Positions 9,854 through 23,000 of a stretch of DNA of 64,000 bases are shown piece by piece. Origin of the DNA: Trichoplusia ni. Lineage: Eukaryota; Arthropoda; Insecta; Lepidoptera; Noctuidae. Every line of letters starts with the position of its first letter. Position 1 is the first letter of the stretch. Below the pieces are notes generated by a model. That model searched no databases, was not told where the DNA came from, and saw nothing but the letters and a program-made list of their open reading frames with translations. The stretch covers positions 9,486,001 through 9,550,000 of the forward strand of contig NC_039479.1 of the NCBI RefSeq assembly GCF_003590095.1, given 5' to 3'. A program made the translations under genes and the position numbers.

Positions 9854-12800
9854 AGATAATTCAGTTTAAGGTGAAAGTTGTTGAAAAAACGTAAGATTCG
9901 TCAAATTCGTCTCTACGTAATAACAAAACGCACGCATCAAAAAATGTTAAAAAATGACTTGATAGTAATTAATAAGGCTATAAAAGGAAATTGTCATTAT
10001 AACGGGTGAAACAAATGAGTTGATTAGTTGATTTAGAGTACAATAAATACTTTTACAAGACGTTAGTTCTTACTTCTTTATCCGTTGTATAATTTCATAC
10101 AAAGTTGTAAAACATATTATATAGCACTTCTTCGCACATACATTTCATCCTGCGTAGGACTCTGACTGCGCCGCTACTAATAATTCCCATATTCTAACTC
10201 GCTCAAGCTGGGATATGATTACGCTACTCTTTACTACACGTGGTCGATGTGTGGTCGCATCGATTTTAATAAACAGACCACTAAACTCGGGTCGCGATGG
10301 CTGGGCTAATGAATTTCTGTGTGGTTGCCATACTACGTTTAATTAGTCGTGTATGTAAATAAATTGTGCATGACATTTTGTTGGCGCGTTTTACCAAGTA
10401 CGTAAGTATTTTAGGGTTAGTTTATTTACATATTGAACCCTCGAATGGCGCGATGAGTGTGACACGTCGGTTGCAACTGTGCGGTAAATGTATGGCTTAA
10501 ATACATGACGTATGGATATATAACATCTATGCAATGGTACATACCGGTGGATGAAGCTAGAATGTTTTTTTACGTAAAATAAAGGTTGTGTCAAGTGTCT
10601 GATGTTTTCAAACTATATACATTGAAGCTAAAGATGAGACAGCTGAAGATGAATAGTTACTTAAATCTCTGTCAGAGAACCTAGAGGAATCTGGTATGAC
10701 AGGGAAAATTACTATAAATCCAGAAAAAACCCACCTTAAATCTTTTTCAAATTTAAAAAATACTATAAAGTAGATAAATGTAAACGTGTGTCACAAATTG
10801 GTACCTTTTAAAATTAATAAGGTAAATTAAACGTAAATTGTATTCGATAATTGATTGATCTCAAAGTAATACTTTAATGACATCATTTAAGATATTGATC
10901 ACCGGCCATTTTGTCCGATTTGATGAAATTTTCGCATGATAAATCTGGGGTTACATAGAGCTATGGAATGAATAGAGGTGGCATCTATATTACTTCATGA
11001 CCTATTAATTGAAGTTTGAGTCGATTGAAAATGTTGTAAAAGACTTAGTAATTAGGTATAAAATGTACAGCCGTTTTATCGCTTTTTAGTCCCCTAACTC
11101 TTACTAGATGGATGCATACATCAAGGCCGAGCTACAATTGAGTAAAATTAACTTTTTGTACCAAAATAAATCTAACCTGATTAATTAGTTAACTAAAAGT
11201 AATAAGCAAAAATTTTCGAAATCTTGTAACACGTCTGATGAAGTAACATTTATGAATAACTTAACACTGTTTTCATGTTATGTGTAACACCTACGTACGC
11301 TTAAACCAATATTTTCAAATGAAACAATTAATAAAACACATTGGAATTTGAATTTGCAACTTTCACCTTTTCAACAAATCTTACCGTTTCGTAGATCTCT
11401 GTACAAAAGTTGAGCGAACAATGATTTGGTTTTATTAAAGCGACATCTGTTCGGCGCGCGGCGTCGCCCGGCAGGCGCGAATTAAATACTTGCGTCGATT
11501 TTATTGCTTGCAGTCGAACTGTGGACAATGTTACATTGTTCACTTGTGGGAAATAGGGTATTGTGGTGATACGGTTAGTTAGGGATCAAAGTGTATTGAG
11601 AACTGCTTGTGGGGGGCGTTGCTAAGGTGATGAAATGTCTTGTTTGTGACGATGATATATGGCTTCAAATTGAATGACTGAGTTTTGTATCATTTGAAAC
11701 ATAATTAACAGAAGATGGTAGTTTCTTAACAGGAAAGGTGGTAGACAGTTATTAATTTATAAATTGCAATTATTTTAAATTTTAAATCACGAAGTTATTG
11801 CTACAAGCATACTGCCGTAGATCCTTCTTTTTTATTTCCATTTTAGAAAGAACGTAACCCTAGTTTAGTTGGCGTTGTATGTTACATCTAAACCATAAAT
11901 AAGTATCACTAAGCGCCAGTAGGTAAAGAGTAAAACAGACTAGAATAAAGTGTCTGTAGGCGGGTGATTTGGGGTAATTTCACGAACAGTTTGTACCGAC
12001 AATGCGTTTTACTGTCTATCGGGTTTCCACCCCATAAACGTCGGGGGACGCATTGATTGCCGACTCAGATTTTGTTCAATTTGCATTTTATAATTAAAGA
12101 ATTAGATGTCGACGGTAAAGGTGAGGCTCTTGAGTTAAATGACAGCTTTTTTTTGAAAGATTTTCGTGTGTTGGTATCGTTCAACAATTTTTTTGATAGC
12201 GTAATTCATCATTAGGCTATTTTAAGGCTAGGCATTGAATGAACGCTATTAAGTGCTTACATTAACATTTTTTTTCGTTCCAGAAGTGGCTTAGACGAGG
12301 TCAATCTAGAAGTAATCAGCATCTTATTTACATTTAAAACAGTAGAAAAACAGAGTATTAAAGACTTTTCTTCATTAGCAGCACCCTTTCACCTATGCGT
12401 AAGGGTGCTGTTTGTTGCATAAGGTTGATGTTTCACGTTTTAACTTGATGATCATTTTTAACATTAAGAAACATCTCAGCTTTAAATACTCTATTGAGTG
12501 AATCAATTACAAATAGACTATGTCTATTTGACATTGGTCATTGCCGCCTCGCTCCGCTCATCTCTCTCATTTCCATCTCATCTCGTCGTGCGGCGTGACG
12601 CGCCGTCTTCTCTCGGAGACAGTTTATTTGTACTGCCGCGTCGACTTTTACATTTTAATGGCGCGTTTTCGTCGACGCTTTTTCTTTAGTGCCACGCGAT
12701 GATTTGAGGGTTAAGATATACGGACTATTTCGTCAAGGTTTTGGAGTAGACTCGTTTTGTAAGTTTTTGCTTTAAAATATAGAGATTATAAATACTAATT

Positions 12801-13825
12801 AAATAATCATTATTATCAATTATTTAACCAGCAAATCAACCTTGACATAAAAAATAGAGCATTACTAAAGAAAAAAAAAATTGGTCTAATTTAAGTTGTA
12901 AATATTATAAATATTATATTAATACTAAATATATAATAACCGGTCAAATGCTAGTCATTCATACATCATTTGTAAAAATTGCATTTTTTTTGCAATTACG
13001 GTTCCGTTTATACCCTTTGGATACGCGTCTCTAAAATAAGTTGACTTAACTAATAGTCTTATAACATACACAGTGCTCATGAGTTACATCTCATCAACTA
13101 TTAATACCAATCTACACTCACCGTGGAATATAACTTCAAATCTTAACCATTACAGTCCAGAAAGTGTATGAAGAATGTATTATTTAAAACTAAATGCATA
13201 TGAATAGCCGGGCGCCCCGGGAGGCGCGTTCCACTCGCCTAATGTGAAGATATAGCGATCCTCTCTTAATATTTTATGTTACATTTCATATGTAGTGTCG
13301 CGATAAATTCTCTTAACCTGTATTATGTAACGGAAGGGTTTTGTGTGAACTAAGGAATAAAGTGGTGTATTTGATTATAAAAATCTAATTGATCAATAAG
13401 ACATTTACATTTGACGTTATTAGATCCCACTTCTATAACTACTTTTCACTACTTGTGATGCGTTTTATGTTCGTTAGTTTTTTGTTGATTTATTTTGAAA
13501 TAAAAAGTCTCCAATATTTTTAGGAATTGATTTGATGGATTAATTTCTTTTTTTATTCTAATTTATTCTAAAAATCTGGCATTTAAATGATGGTATTGTT
13601 TATGATTTCTTAAAAATATCTTGAATTTAGTTCTATAAAACCGTGCTTTAAATACATATGATCGTGCCCTTGTTTCTCGTCAAGGGATCTATCAGCTGAA
13701 CCAAAAATGGGTCCGAATGGCAAAATCACATCACGGTAGACTTTGTTTGAATAATTTTGTTGTCAGGATGAGCTAAACTCCTTTAAAAGGGGATGTAATT
13801 ATTGCCCTGGGCAGAGAGGGAGAAG
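9854..13825. other. Non-coding stretch, no gene recognised
   Basis: AT-rich DNA with only chance-length frames. A short GC- and CpG-rich patch at about 12540-12700 (repeated CTCGCTCCGCTC-like and CGCGTCGAC motifs) stands out. Near 10905-10940, GTCCGATTTGATGAAATTTTC resembles the interior of common insect repeats but is too short to assign. Confidence 0.45.
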
Positions 13826-13855
13826 GAGCGTGGATAGGCCTTTGTCCAGTTTAAC
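13826..13855 (+). mobile_element. Possible LINE 3'-end remnant
   Basis: The segment GCGTGGATAGGCCTTTGTCC followed by AGT matches the conserved 'GGATAGGCCTTTGTCCAGCAGTGG' stretch at the 3' end of lepidopteran LINEs. Only about 30 bases are preserved, so this is a weak call. Confidence 0.33.
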
Positions 13856-15904
13856 AAAATTAGGAAACAATCTTATTCCACTAAATATTTTTTGAGTTCA
13901 AATATACCTGAACCTTGTAATTCAGCTGCGTATTCTGTTGAAAACTAATACTTAGTATTTGGTTACTCAGTAACTGTACCACCCATCTCAACATTCAATA
14001 CACACAAACCATGGCGTGTGAAACAGAGGCTGCACATTGCACAATACAGTGTTATTAACACCTCTTGTTCGGCTACAGACCTCTATAGGTGTAATAATTT
14101 CTAAGGACAACAGTTCCCTGCAGCAGTTGGAGCTATGCCCAACAAGAAGGTTCCCTTTGTTCGAACATGATCGTGTAAACAAGGCTTTACAATGTCGATT
14201 GTTAAACATATGATTAATTGTCAATAGACGTGAAAAATACGTTTTAAGGAATAATGTTTAACTTATCTTAATAAATTGGTATTTGTGATTCGGTTTGATA
14301 AAAACAGGGAGAATATACTTCTGAGGAAGATTGTAATATAAAATCTTCTTATTATCTTAAAGCACTAGTTTTAATGCTATAAAAACTCTTCTCTATAAGA
14401 ATGAGATTTGGAAACCGTGAAGCTAGAGTCAATATTGTAACGTTTTGAAAGAACCTATAAAACATATTACTTGAAATAAAAAAAAATGATTTTGGGCAAG
14501 TTGACTAAAGTGTTTAATATATTTTTTCCCTAGTTCCTGTCTTCCCCTAGACCCTCCCTTTTTGGCAAACCAATGAATTCAATCTAAACATACAGAATGA
14601 TTATAATATTTTATTTATCACAGTTCATGAAACAAACTCTAACAAAAGATAACGACAACCACACAAAGCGATTAATGTTTTATCACTGGCTCAAAACATT
14701 GCTGAACATTATCTACATACTGAATTATAGTTCTATGTATAAAAAAGCGGAAATTGCATCAATAAAGAAAAAATAACAGCACAGGATGTGATCGCGCTTC
14801 CGTTCCAAAACGATGTGACAACAGAGCAGTGAGTCAATGGAGTTATCACATTTGCTTGTTTTCTATGAAAAAAAAAATATTCATTCGGTAAATAGGTTCA
14901 AAATTGTAGAGCTAAATTTTTATGAAACTGAAATATGATACAAACGTCAAATAAATGGTGGAAACCCAAATTAATGGTGAAAACAAAATAAGCATAAAAC
15001 GCGGATAAAATATAATTGTGACAGATATTTCGAAAATTTCATCAAAGGACTAATTTTTGTTTAAAATTTATGACATTTATGTTTGACTTGCAAAAAACCG
15101 GTGGCAAAAATATTAAAACAAGATATTTTTACAAACTTGTAAACTATCAACTTATATGTAAGTAAACTCTGACAGCATCTTGATAGAAGTAGTTTGCTGT
15201 GAGTCGAAAGCAGAGATAAATGCGTAGCGTACGTGCAGATTGGAATTAAATATAAAAATATGCATGTAATACTCCATCTGCTTGTTATTCTGCGACGCGC
15301 GCATTTTCCTCCAGACAATACGAAACCGAACGTACAGACACGCAGACAAAGTATTTGTATTGTTTTCACTTTTTTTTTCATCTACCCTCATTCTTGCGTT
15401 ATTTCCCTCAAGACTTACTGGAACAAATAATGACCTATTCCGTGTATAAAGGAAAAAAAGTGGCTTCGGAATAGCAAATAATTGGAAGATCGTACCTGTC
15501 TTGCTCAGACAATAGATGCATTGTTTGTAAGATTCGAGTACATGCGAAATACCAGGATATTATTATTAAACGCCCCAAAACGAGAGCTACGAAAAGAAAC
15601 CGTAGTGAATTATATCTGAACGATAAAATGTTTTTTTTTTGCAATCTTTTGAGCTATAGCTTGTTGACACCTAGTCATAAAATCTCTATATATAAAGGTG
15701 ACGCTTTATACAAAGTTTTCTTGTACCCATATCAATTCCATTTAAAATTACTCCATTATAATATTTACTAATCATAATAAATTATTTTTTATCCCAAAAA
15801 ATCGCAATCATTCTTCAAACATTAACCAGTAGACAGCAAACAGTCATAAAACACCGAACTACAAACAGCTAACAATCATATTTAATTCAATACTAAAAAT
15901 TCAT
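13856..15904. other. Non-coding stretch, no clear feature
   Basis: No gene or named repeat seen. Overlapping 65- to 106-codon frames at 15061-15430 lie on both strands of the same DNA and lack any recognisable motif. Confidence 0.45.
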
Positions 15905-16260
15905 ATCGCCCTTCACGCGGACGTAATGAGGTGGCGAGCAGTGAGGGAGGAAGTTATAGCCCCATAGATTATAGTCGAGCATTAGGGGTGTGATGTTAGG
16001 GTGCAAAAAACTGAAGACTTTGCGAACCCCGCGAACACCGCGAACGGAGTACATACAGGCAAGGGCATGTAGTCTAAATCGCGGGGTTTGATATCAGGGG
16101 CCCGGGACCCCCGTAGCGTTAAATTTAACCAGAGGTCCCACGCAGGGATGTTTATAAAAGCAGTTAAGTGCATTATTCGCTTTGTTGTGTAGGGTAGGGG
16201 ACGAAATGTAATTAAAATATTTGAAATGTGACGAGTATTCATTGCAAGAAGCAAGTCATG
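15905..16260. other. GC-rich patch with a 9-bp triple repeat
   Basis: A local rise in G+C within AT-rich DNA, containing GGGGCCCGGGACCCC at about 16096-16110 and a short tandem array at 16022-16048. A 90-codon minus-strand frame crosses it but has no known domain. It may be a CpG-containing regulatory patch or the remnant of an unrecognised element. Confidence 0.3.
16022..16048 (+). repeat. Three tandem 9-bp units
   Basis: GCGAACCCC, GCGAACACC and GCGAACGGA follow one another without spacing. The first six bases are identical in all three. Confidence 0.8.
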
Positions 16261-16321
16261 CGTTGGTGGATTATAGTGATCTTTGATGCTAGGGGAATAA
16301 CTACCCGAGCGGTCATACCTA

Positions 16322-16337
16322 TTTATTATTATTATTA
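16322..16337 (+). repeat. (TTA)n microsatellite
   Basis: About five consecutive TTA units in a short simple repeat. Confidence 0.85.
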
Positions 16338-16800
16338 TAACTTCGGTACACTTTCTGTACCATAGCCAAAACCAGTTGATTCCATACCTTACACAAATTT
16401 AAAGAAATGATGAAATAAAAATATACAAAAGATCTAAATAAAATAAACTTAAGCATTCATTCGATACCCTCTTCAACATTCTATCATAAAACAAAGAGCG
16501 AACTCTTCAGAAGCCAACAACTTTACTGTCCCATAAGACTTAAAAACTTCGCGCAAAATACAAACTCAAACACACCGTAAGACATCATTCACTCCGCACA
16601 GATTTCATTCATTAAAACGAACAACAACTTCACTCGGAGCGAGTTCGTTTGGACCGACATGTGGTTCTAAACTTTCTTTAAACGGTTCACGCCGTTTGCA
16701 TACCTGCATACTTTATCTACGCATCATTAAACACACCTAGCGCGGGTTAATAAAGCTCACAATTGCTTGGATTACATGTATAAGAATGTGGTAAACAGTA

Positions 16801-17070
16801 AGATGCTCCGAGAGAAGAGTTAGTTGCACCACGCATGCGCTGTCCTCACTGCAGCTCGGTCTACCACGTTGTGTTGACCAGTTGTGACAGTCGATAGCTG
16901 GCTGTCAGGGGGAGCGGACGCGCGCGACCTTCCCGGAAAAATACGTTCTTACGTATCGTATCGTGTTTAATTTTAAAAGTGTAAGCAAATTTCACTTCCA
17001 GTGCAGATTAAATACATTTAAATAAATGTGTTTTAACGTGCCATGGTTAGCTTTTAAAGGATTTGAATAG
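16801..17070 (+). promoter_or_regulatory. Candidate non-coding first exon with splice donor
   Basis: A GC- and CpG-richer block (16801-16940, including GGAGCGGACGCGCGCGACC) is followed by an AT-richer stretch that ends in ATAG|GTAAGTAG. That is a full match to the metazoan splice-donor consensus AG|GTAAGT, with the cut at 17070/17071. The only nearby ATG (17042) opens a four-codon frame, so the segment would be 5' UTR. No TATA box or classic arthropod initiator was found at a convincing distance, and such donors occur by chance. Transcription evidence would be needed. Confidence 0.2.
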
Positions 17071-18826
17071 GTAAGTAGAATTTTAATAAGAAAGTAGGGA
17101 TGAGAGAAAAGCTGTGTGAATGAGGAAAATTTGGTGTAATTAGTTAAAGGGCCTTCAGAGATTTGGTTCTTTGTAAGAGAAAAAATCCTGAGGATGCTGT
17201 TTAAACTTTACAGTGATTTGATTTACTTTAAAAGACTCCGAACACTCTTTTAATGTTTGTTGTAAACAGTGGGTTACGAAGTTAGAAAACAAATGAATTC
17301 AAGCGAAAAAAATCTAATACTGTGTCATGGTACAAAACTTTTATGCACAAATAACTCAACACTGAATTCGCATTTTCTTAGTTTGTTTTTTTAGTTTTTT
17401 TACCGTCGATATTAATTTGACAATATATTTATGTCAACGCTACAGAAAAAAAATACATTAAAACGAGTTTGGAAGAGTTCGTATTTCAAATTGTCAAACC
17501 TGCCAGGAAAACAGTTTGCTAGAAAAAAAAGTTATCAATAGATACCTACACTTTTTGGTGCGATAGAAACCTCTTTTTCCTATTTTAGTGTTAGTAAATA
17601 AATGTATTGTAAACATTTCCATAGAATATCTATTCAGAGGCATCTCTAAGGGATTAGTGAACACTATCTTGTTATTAGAGCACAAGAGGAAGTTGCCCAT
17701 CTTCCTGACGTAATCCTTTAGGCGTCTTTATCGAGGGTAGGACAAGTAGGGGTATTTGCAAGGAACTAGCATTAGTACAACAGTATTGGATGCGGGACAA
17801 TCAGCTGTTTCAATGGGAAAGGATCTTTGATGATTATATGAGATAGTGGGGTATGTACACTAATCAAAAATTTAAAAACTTTGGAACTAGAGTTCTATTT
17901 AATGTAGGTATTTGTCGCATAACCACACAACACCACACTTTTGGTGTATCGAGATGTGAATTTTTAATATATTACTTTATAAAAGGCGGTGTAAAGTTAA
18001 TAGCTAATTGCCTTGAGAAATTAATTATATGATAGATAGGAACAGAAACGAGCTAAGTATCGCCTTTTTTCAATACTTAATCAATTAGAAAATCCCTTGT
18101 ATGTATCATCGGTCTGAAGACATGTGCGTTTATCATGACAGTGTAAATAAAAGTAACGCAAACGTTATCTTATTAATATCTGTACGAAATTTTGAAATAA
18201 TAATAAGGATTATATTTAAAGCCTAAATCAATTTAAATAAAACCTTAATCTATAAAAAGGTTGGCATAAAATAATGCTATATTTTAATGTTTTATAGAGA
18301 TTTGTCTCGTAATTGTAACGTAAATTGTTTGAGGATAAATAAATATATTAAACTAGGTAATAATTTGTAAAGTCCACTTTATCGCTGAACAAATAAATAT
18401 TACTCATCATAATATTCTGTTAATCATTTGCTTTGAATTTCACGCTACAATGAAGTTTCAAACGGAATGTGGATAAACATTAACTTAAATTTATCTATTA
18501 TTTATCCTTACATGTTTCAGCGTTATGTAAAACGTTTCTCTTTATTTTATAGTTTTTATTTAAACGAACAGTATTAATATTTAATTTAAGTAGAGTTTAT
18601 TATATATTTTTCCTCTCCTTCTTCCTTTATCTCAATACTCATTAAATATTAATTAAACGTGGAGAAAATATGAACTAATCTGTTATTTTAAAACAATTCT
18701 GACCAACTTCAAAGTTTTCCAATTACCAATATTAAACAGAACTTTAATAATTTTCGCGTAAAACTCATAAAGAATCCGCTTGTCACAATATTGTTTAAGT
18801 AACGTGTCAATTGCCAGTTACGACCC

Positions 18827-18857
18827 AAGTTAAAGTTAAGTTAGAGTTAAGTTAAAG
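18827..18857 (+). repeat. AGTTAA-type hexamer tandem
   Basis: About five imperfect copies of AGTTAA/AGTTAG in a row. More GTTAA words occur nearby, for example near 18905 and 18965. Confidence 0.8.
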
Positions 18858-18890
18858 TGATTATGTTAAGTTCTCGTCCTCGTTTATTGC

Positions 18891-18900
18891 GTCACGTGAC
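18891..18900. promoter_or_regulatory. GTCACGTGAC palindrome (E-box)
   Basis: A perfect 10-bp palindrome around CACGTG. It matches the preferred site of bHLH-zip factors of the USF and MiT/TFE type. A site this short may occur by chance; it is listed because it sits next to the AGTTAA tandem. Confidence 0.3.
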
Positions 18901-19921
18901 TTTGAGTTAACTTGACACATGTCACTGTTATTAATTTAATTGTTTGTTCGGATTTAAGTTGTTGTTAAGTTAATATGTAAGGAGTAAGCGGGATGGGAAA
19001 TTCAATTTAAGTTTCGGAGATTGTGGTTTTGTTGTATTTTTAGTGTTGATTTGGATGTAGAGTTCCTGGTTAAAAAATAAAGGATTAAACTATATTTTGT
19101 GAATAAAGACAGTAGGGTAGTTGTAGGTTTAAAAGAAGGTTGTTATGTATTCTCTTTTCCTATTTTCGATTAACTTACTATAGCAATATAGAATTCATAA
19201 CCAATTTTTTGTTTCCTTTTTTATCTTTTGCTTACACACATAGCAATTGTTCCATTTTCACTAACAATTCAAAAATAAAAATACTTTTTACGAGTATCTA
19301 CTGTAGCATGTATTTTAAAAAATCGAGAGCAAAGTGTCTTTCGGTGAAAGTACCTAATATTGATGTTTCAGCAAAATAATTCCCTGAAGAAAAACCTTTA
19401 ACCTAGATATAGAAGTAGATTTGCCTATCCCAGATATTTCTTCTACATGCTCTTACCTAACCGTTACCCATCTACTTCGACGTCAAACATGATTTATGTT
19501 CCCAAAACGGAGGTAATTTGGTCTACCTAGGTACATCTAGGTACCCCAGTATATCTAGACTTAAGTGACTTTAGAGACCTAGTACCTAAGTTACAACGAT
19601 CGTAAACATTCGATAAGTTTAGAGAGCTCTAACTTGAATTTGACTTGAGTTTGTGTTTGACTTGACTAGTGGAATACGTGAGGGAAGATGGTGTGTTTAA
19701 TGTTTGTTTTTTCAATGTAAGAATAAATAGAAAGTTCGAGAAAATTAGAGAACTATTATTTTAAATAATATATGACTTTTCCCACGTTTTTATAGACTTA
19801 CTTTCTTATTTGTTTGTCGTTCCGGTTGGATTTTTGTAATTCCATTTTAAAGCACTTCCCGGTAAGCTAGCAGGCTGAAATTTTCAGGGTAGCTTTAAGG
19901 CCATTGGCAATTTACAACTAT

Positions 19922-20095
19922 TAAACGGCTGGACTGATTTTGATAAAATTGGAATGACATTTAAAAACGTGGATATTTCGATTTTTCAAATCTATAATTT
20001 TTTTGATATTTAAATCAAAGAGTAATACATAACCCTCTTACTTACTAAGGCTCTAGTGTCTGTCTGCTCGGGTGTATCTTCTTGAAACTAGGACA
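19922..20095. repeat. Possible decayed dispersed repeat
   Basis: ACGGCTGGACTGATTTTGAT followed by AAAATTGG, and further on GTGTCTGTCTGCTCGGGTGT, resemble phrases found in many insect dispersed repeats ('ACGGATGGACCGATTTTGATGAAATT'; 'TCTGTCTGTCCGGGTGTATCT'). No ends could be set and the class is unknown. Confidence 0.3.
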
Positions 20096-22064
20096 ATAAA
20101 AATAGACGACAACGTGCAAACATCTCGTAAACTCTCATTAATAATACACTATGCAAAGTAACTTTTAAAATGAAATACCGTTACTAGAAATACTTGAGTA
20201 TTTTGTAAAATATTACAGATAATAAGATTAAAAATAAGTTAATTATAACAAAGCTCCGGAAGTTGTTCTAAAAATTACGTATATTGTTATCTATTGTATT
20301 ATAAGGGATCAAAAAATATCAGTCGTATCTCTTCGCGAATATTTTTGAACAATCTGTTGTTATTTCTTCTTCTTTCCAAGTCAATAATAAGTTCATCCAA
20401 GCATCCTTTAGGGCAAATTTATTTTCTTTCCTCACTAAAAATTGTCTACTCAAAAAAAAAAAGTCTGAACAATATAATCAATTTCAAATATACGCATTCA
20501 TAAAAAAAAAGTTACATGGTGACCTCCACTGCTTATACAACCAGCCAGTAAATACTCTCAACAATATAACAAGGTGAAGTGACGTTAAAGCACACTTATA
20601 TAGCTAGGCAACTATTAGCCTGATCCCTACCATAGTGGATACTATATCATGTACATAGGCTAGCAAAGCGCCGGCCGCAACATTACAACGCAGGAATTTC
20701 ATCACGGTCGCAGCTGAGACAAATGCGCGGACCATGTCAGTTATTTACAAGAGGGAACAGTTATTAAGATTTCGTATGACTGTATTATCACGGTTGTTTT
20801 GGAGTAGGAAGTAGGCAGAGGTAGTGTAATGTACTGTTATACGCATGAGAGTAATATTATATCTATGCATTTATATTTTGGTGGTTTAGTTGTGATTAGA
20901 GGATTTCTTAGAATGCAATGATGAATGAATTGATTTCTTAGGTTCAATTTTTTTTCCATAATATTTTCTAGGTTTGTTAAAGGTAAAAAAAACATGTTAT
21001 CAGTCATATTATTTTTTTAAAGAAATGATTGTGGAGCGTTATCAGTTTACGTATAATTTAGAAGATTTATTTTCAGTTTTTTCAACTCGCAACGCAAGTC
21101 GAAACTAGTCAGACAATCCCGATAAATAAGCGTAAGTTAACTGATATTAAATAAATAATTACGAAGCCGCCTGTCAAAAGGTATTATTTAGGTACCACCA
21201 TGATATATAAGTTTATAGAGCTAAGACTATTAAAGAATCGATTTTTCTATGTTACTAAATTTTAATATTGAAACTCAAAAAAGTTTTAAAGTTTAGAAAG
21301 TCTACAAGTTATGAATCAAGTTTTATGTTTTTTAAATAAATCTGAAGACACGCATAAAACTGTTTTATGGATGAACTTAAAATACTTAAAATCGAACCTT
21401 ATTTTGAAGGAAAAGACGTCGTTATAAGATTCTTAACATTACCCAAAAAGAATATAGTGGAATGGGTTTGTGTGTTGAAAATATTTATGAAAAATAAAGA
21501 TTGAGTATTTAAATAAATCGAAGTTACCTTTGTGCCAAATTCTTTTGTTCGTTTTTATCCATAAACTTTTCGAAGTTTTCCATACAAATTGTATGATTTG
21601 TTACACGAGCCCCATTAATATATAATATCAATAATCCGTTACTCAAAAAATCTGAACAAAAATTTCCACTCCCGGCACCTCGTAGCAACATAAAACGATC
21701 AAGAAAATAAACACACCAAATCTTAAACCAAGCAAACGACTCACCAATCAAATTGAGAGTAAACTTTGTTTAAAAAAAACTTTAAAAGCTGTTAACTGAA
21801 GAATGTCGATTAGAGTACGGAGAGTAAGGAGCTCTACTTAATCCCGTACGCGGATGTAGAGCCACGTTCTATTTGATTAACTATTTGCTTAACGAGCGCC
21901 GTTAAAAGGTTGTCGATGGCGTAAACAGTTTGCGGTCTCGACGTCTCCATGGTTCTCGATAAGTGCTCAGCTTAGTTAGGGGACATCGTAATGTATTTTG
22001 TCGATAATTAGTCACAAAAATTTTGATTAAAAATTGCTGAGTTTAAATTTTTGTTTATTAGTAG

Positions 22065-22284
22065 TTTTTTTTAACTGTCGACTTCCGGCATACTTCGGTT
22101 CGGGCGAGGGCTTCAAGAACATTCCATTCAAATGCACAAAGACACCTAGACTTAGAACGAGCATTTCTGGATCACACGCTTTTTGCGTGTCGATGACAAT
22201 GCTTGTCTCGCGCGGGGATCGAACCTTCGACACATTGTGCTGTGGGTTTGGCGTGTCGTCCTCAACCACTCGGCCGCAGTCCAG
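22065..22284 (-). mobile_element. tRNA-derived SINE, near full length
   Basis: Read on the minus strand, it starts with GCGGCCGAGTGGTTGAGG (A box; plus-strand 22260-22277), followed by a good B box, GGTTCGATCC (plus-strand 22215-22224). Then come GACAAGCATTGTC, CGTGTGATCCAGAAATGCTC and AGTCTAGGTGTCTTTGTGCA. It ends at an A run (plus-strand T run 22065-22072), as expected for a retroposed SINE. Head and body match the element at 5249-5420. Both pol III boxes are intact, so this is the best-preserved copy of its family here. It overlaps chance open frames on both strands that should not be called as genes. Confidence 0.78.
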
Positions 22285-22941
22285 ATTATTTTTTTGGCAT
22301 CAAAGTTGTTTAAGAATGAAAGTACAAAGTGCCGAATGTTAAATTAAAAAGAAATATCTAGAACAAAATATCCTATTAATTTCAAGGAAAACCGTGGAAT
22401 GATCGTAGAAAGTTATAAAAAATTAAACCTGACACTAAAACTAATTGTGTCATGGTACCGGGAATTATAAATACATTTCCAATTAATTTGCTTCATAGGG
22501 TCAATTACGTAAGTGACTTTTGGATCAACTCGTATGTAATCCCAATGACCTTTGTCGGATGACCTTTGATCCACTTAGTTGGAATACAAGCATGACATTG
22601 CATTTATATTTTTATAACTGACATTTAATTTGACAAAGAAAATATACTATTGTTCCAAGTGACACGTTCTTGAGCTAAATGATGTCAGTACATTATCAAA
22701 TATCAAATAGAGATATTGTAGAGCAAAAAGGCTGTCCGACTTTAGTTATTTTATAGACATTCAAAGTTTTATAATCATATTTATTATGAATCAGCTTTAC
22801 ATACTTATGAATTGCAAGGGACAATAGAGTTTGAATTGTAGTTGCTTGGGTAGCTAACATATCCGTGTATAAAATAATCTCCTTCACTAGAAGCTTCTTT
22901 AGCTTCTTGGGCTCTTGGGCTATAATCATACTCGAAAATTA
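22285..22941. other. Non-coding stretch, no clear feature
   Basis: AT-rich DNA between a SINE and a LINE tail. Nothing recognised. Confidence 0.5.
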
Positions 22942-23000
22942 CATCATCATCATCATCATCAGCCTATCGCAGTCCACTGCTGGACATAGGCCTCTCCAAG
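22942..23000 (-). mobile_element. LINE 3' end with (CAT)n tail
   Basis: The plus strand shows about six CAT units (22942-22960) followed by AGCCTATCGCAGTCCACTGC and TGGACATAGGCCTCTCCAAG. On the minus strand this reads as CTTGGAGAGGCCTATGTCCA...TGG...GGCTGATGATGATG, the characteristic C-terminal coding end and GAT-repeat tail of a very common lepidopteran LINE. The C-terminal codons read LGEAYVQQWTAIG before a stop. The copy is heavily 5'-truncated: only the last ~60 bases are present. Confidence 0.8.

Larger units (their letters stand above)
17071..22064. other. Non-coding stretch, few features
   Basis: AT-rich DNA without a recognisable gene. It contains the AGTTAA tandem and CACGTG palindrome near 18.8 kb, and a possible decayed dispersed repeat at about 19920-20100. 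All open frames are under about 80 codons and lack motifs. Confidence 0.45.

Noticed and set aside
15982..16254. 90-codon minus-strand frame across the GC-rich patch
   Set aside because: Openness follows from the local G+C rise; it contains the 9-bp tandem and no recognisable domain.
22942..22960. CAT repeat as a stand-alone microsatellite or CRISPR-like array
   Set aside because: It is the tail of a LINE 3' end; no spaced direct repeats with unique spacers exist anywhere in the window.
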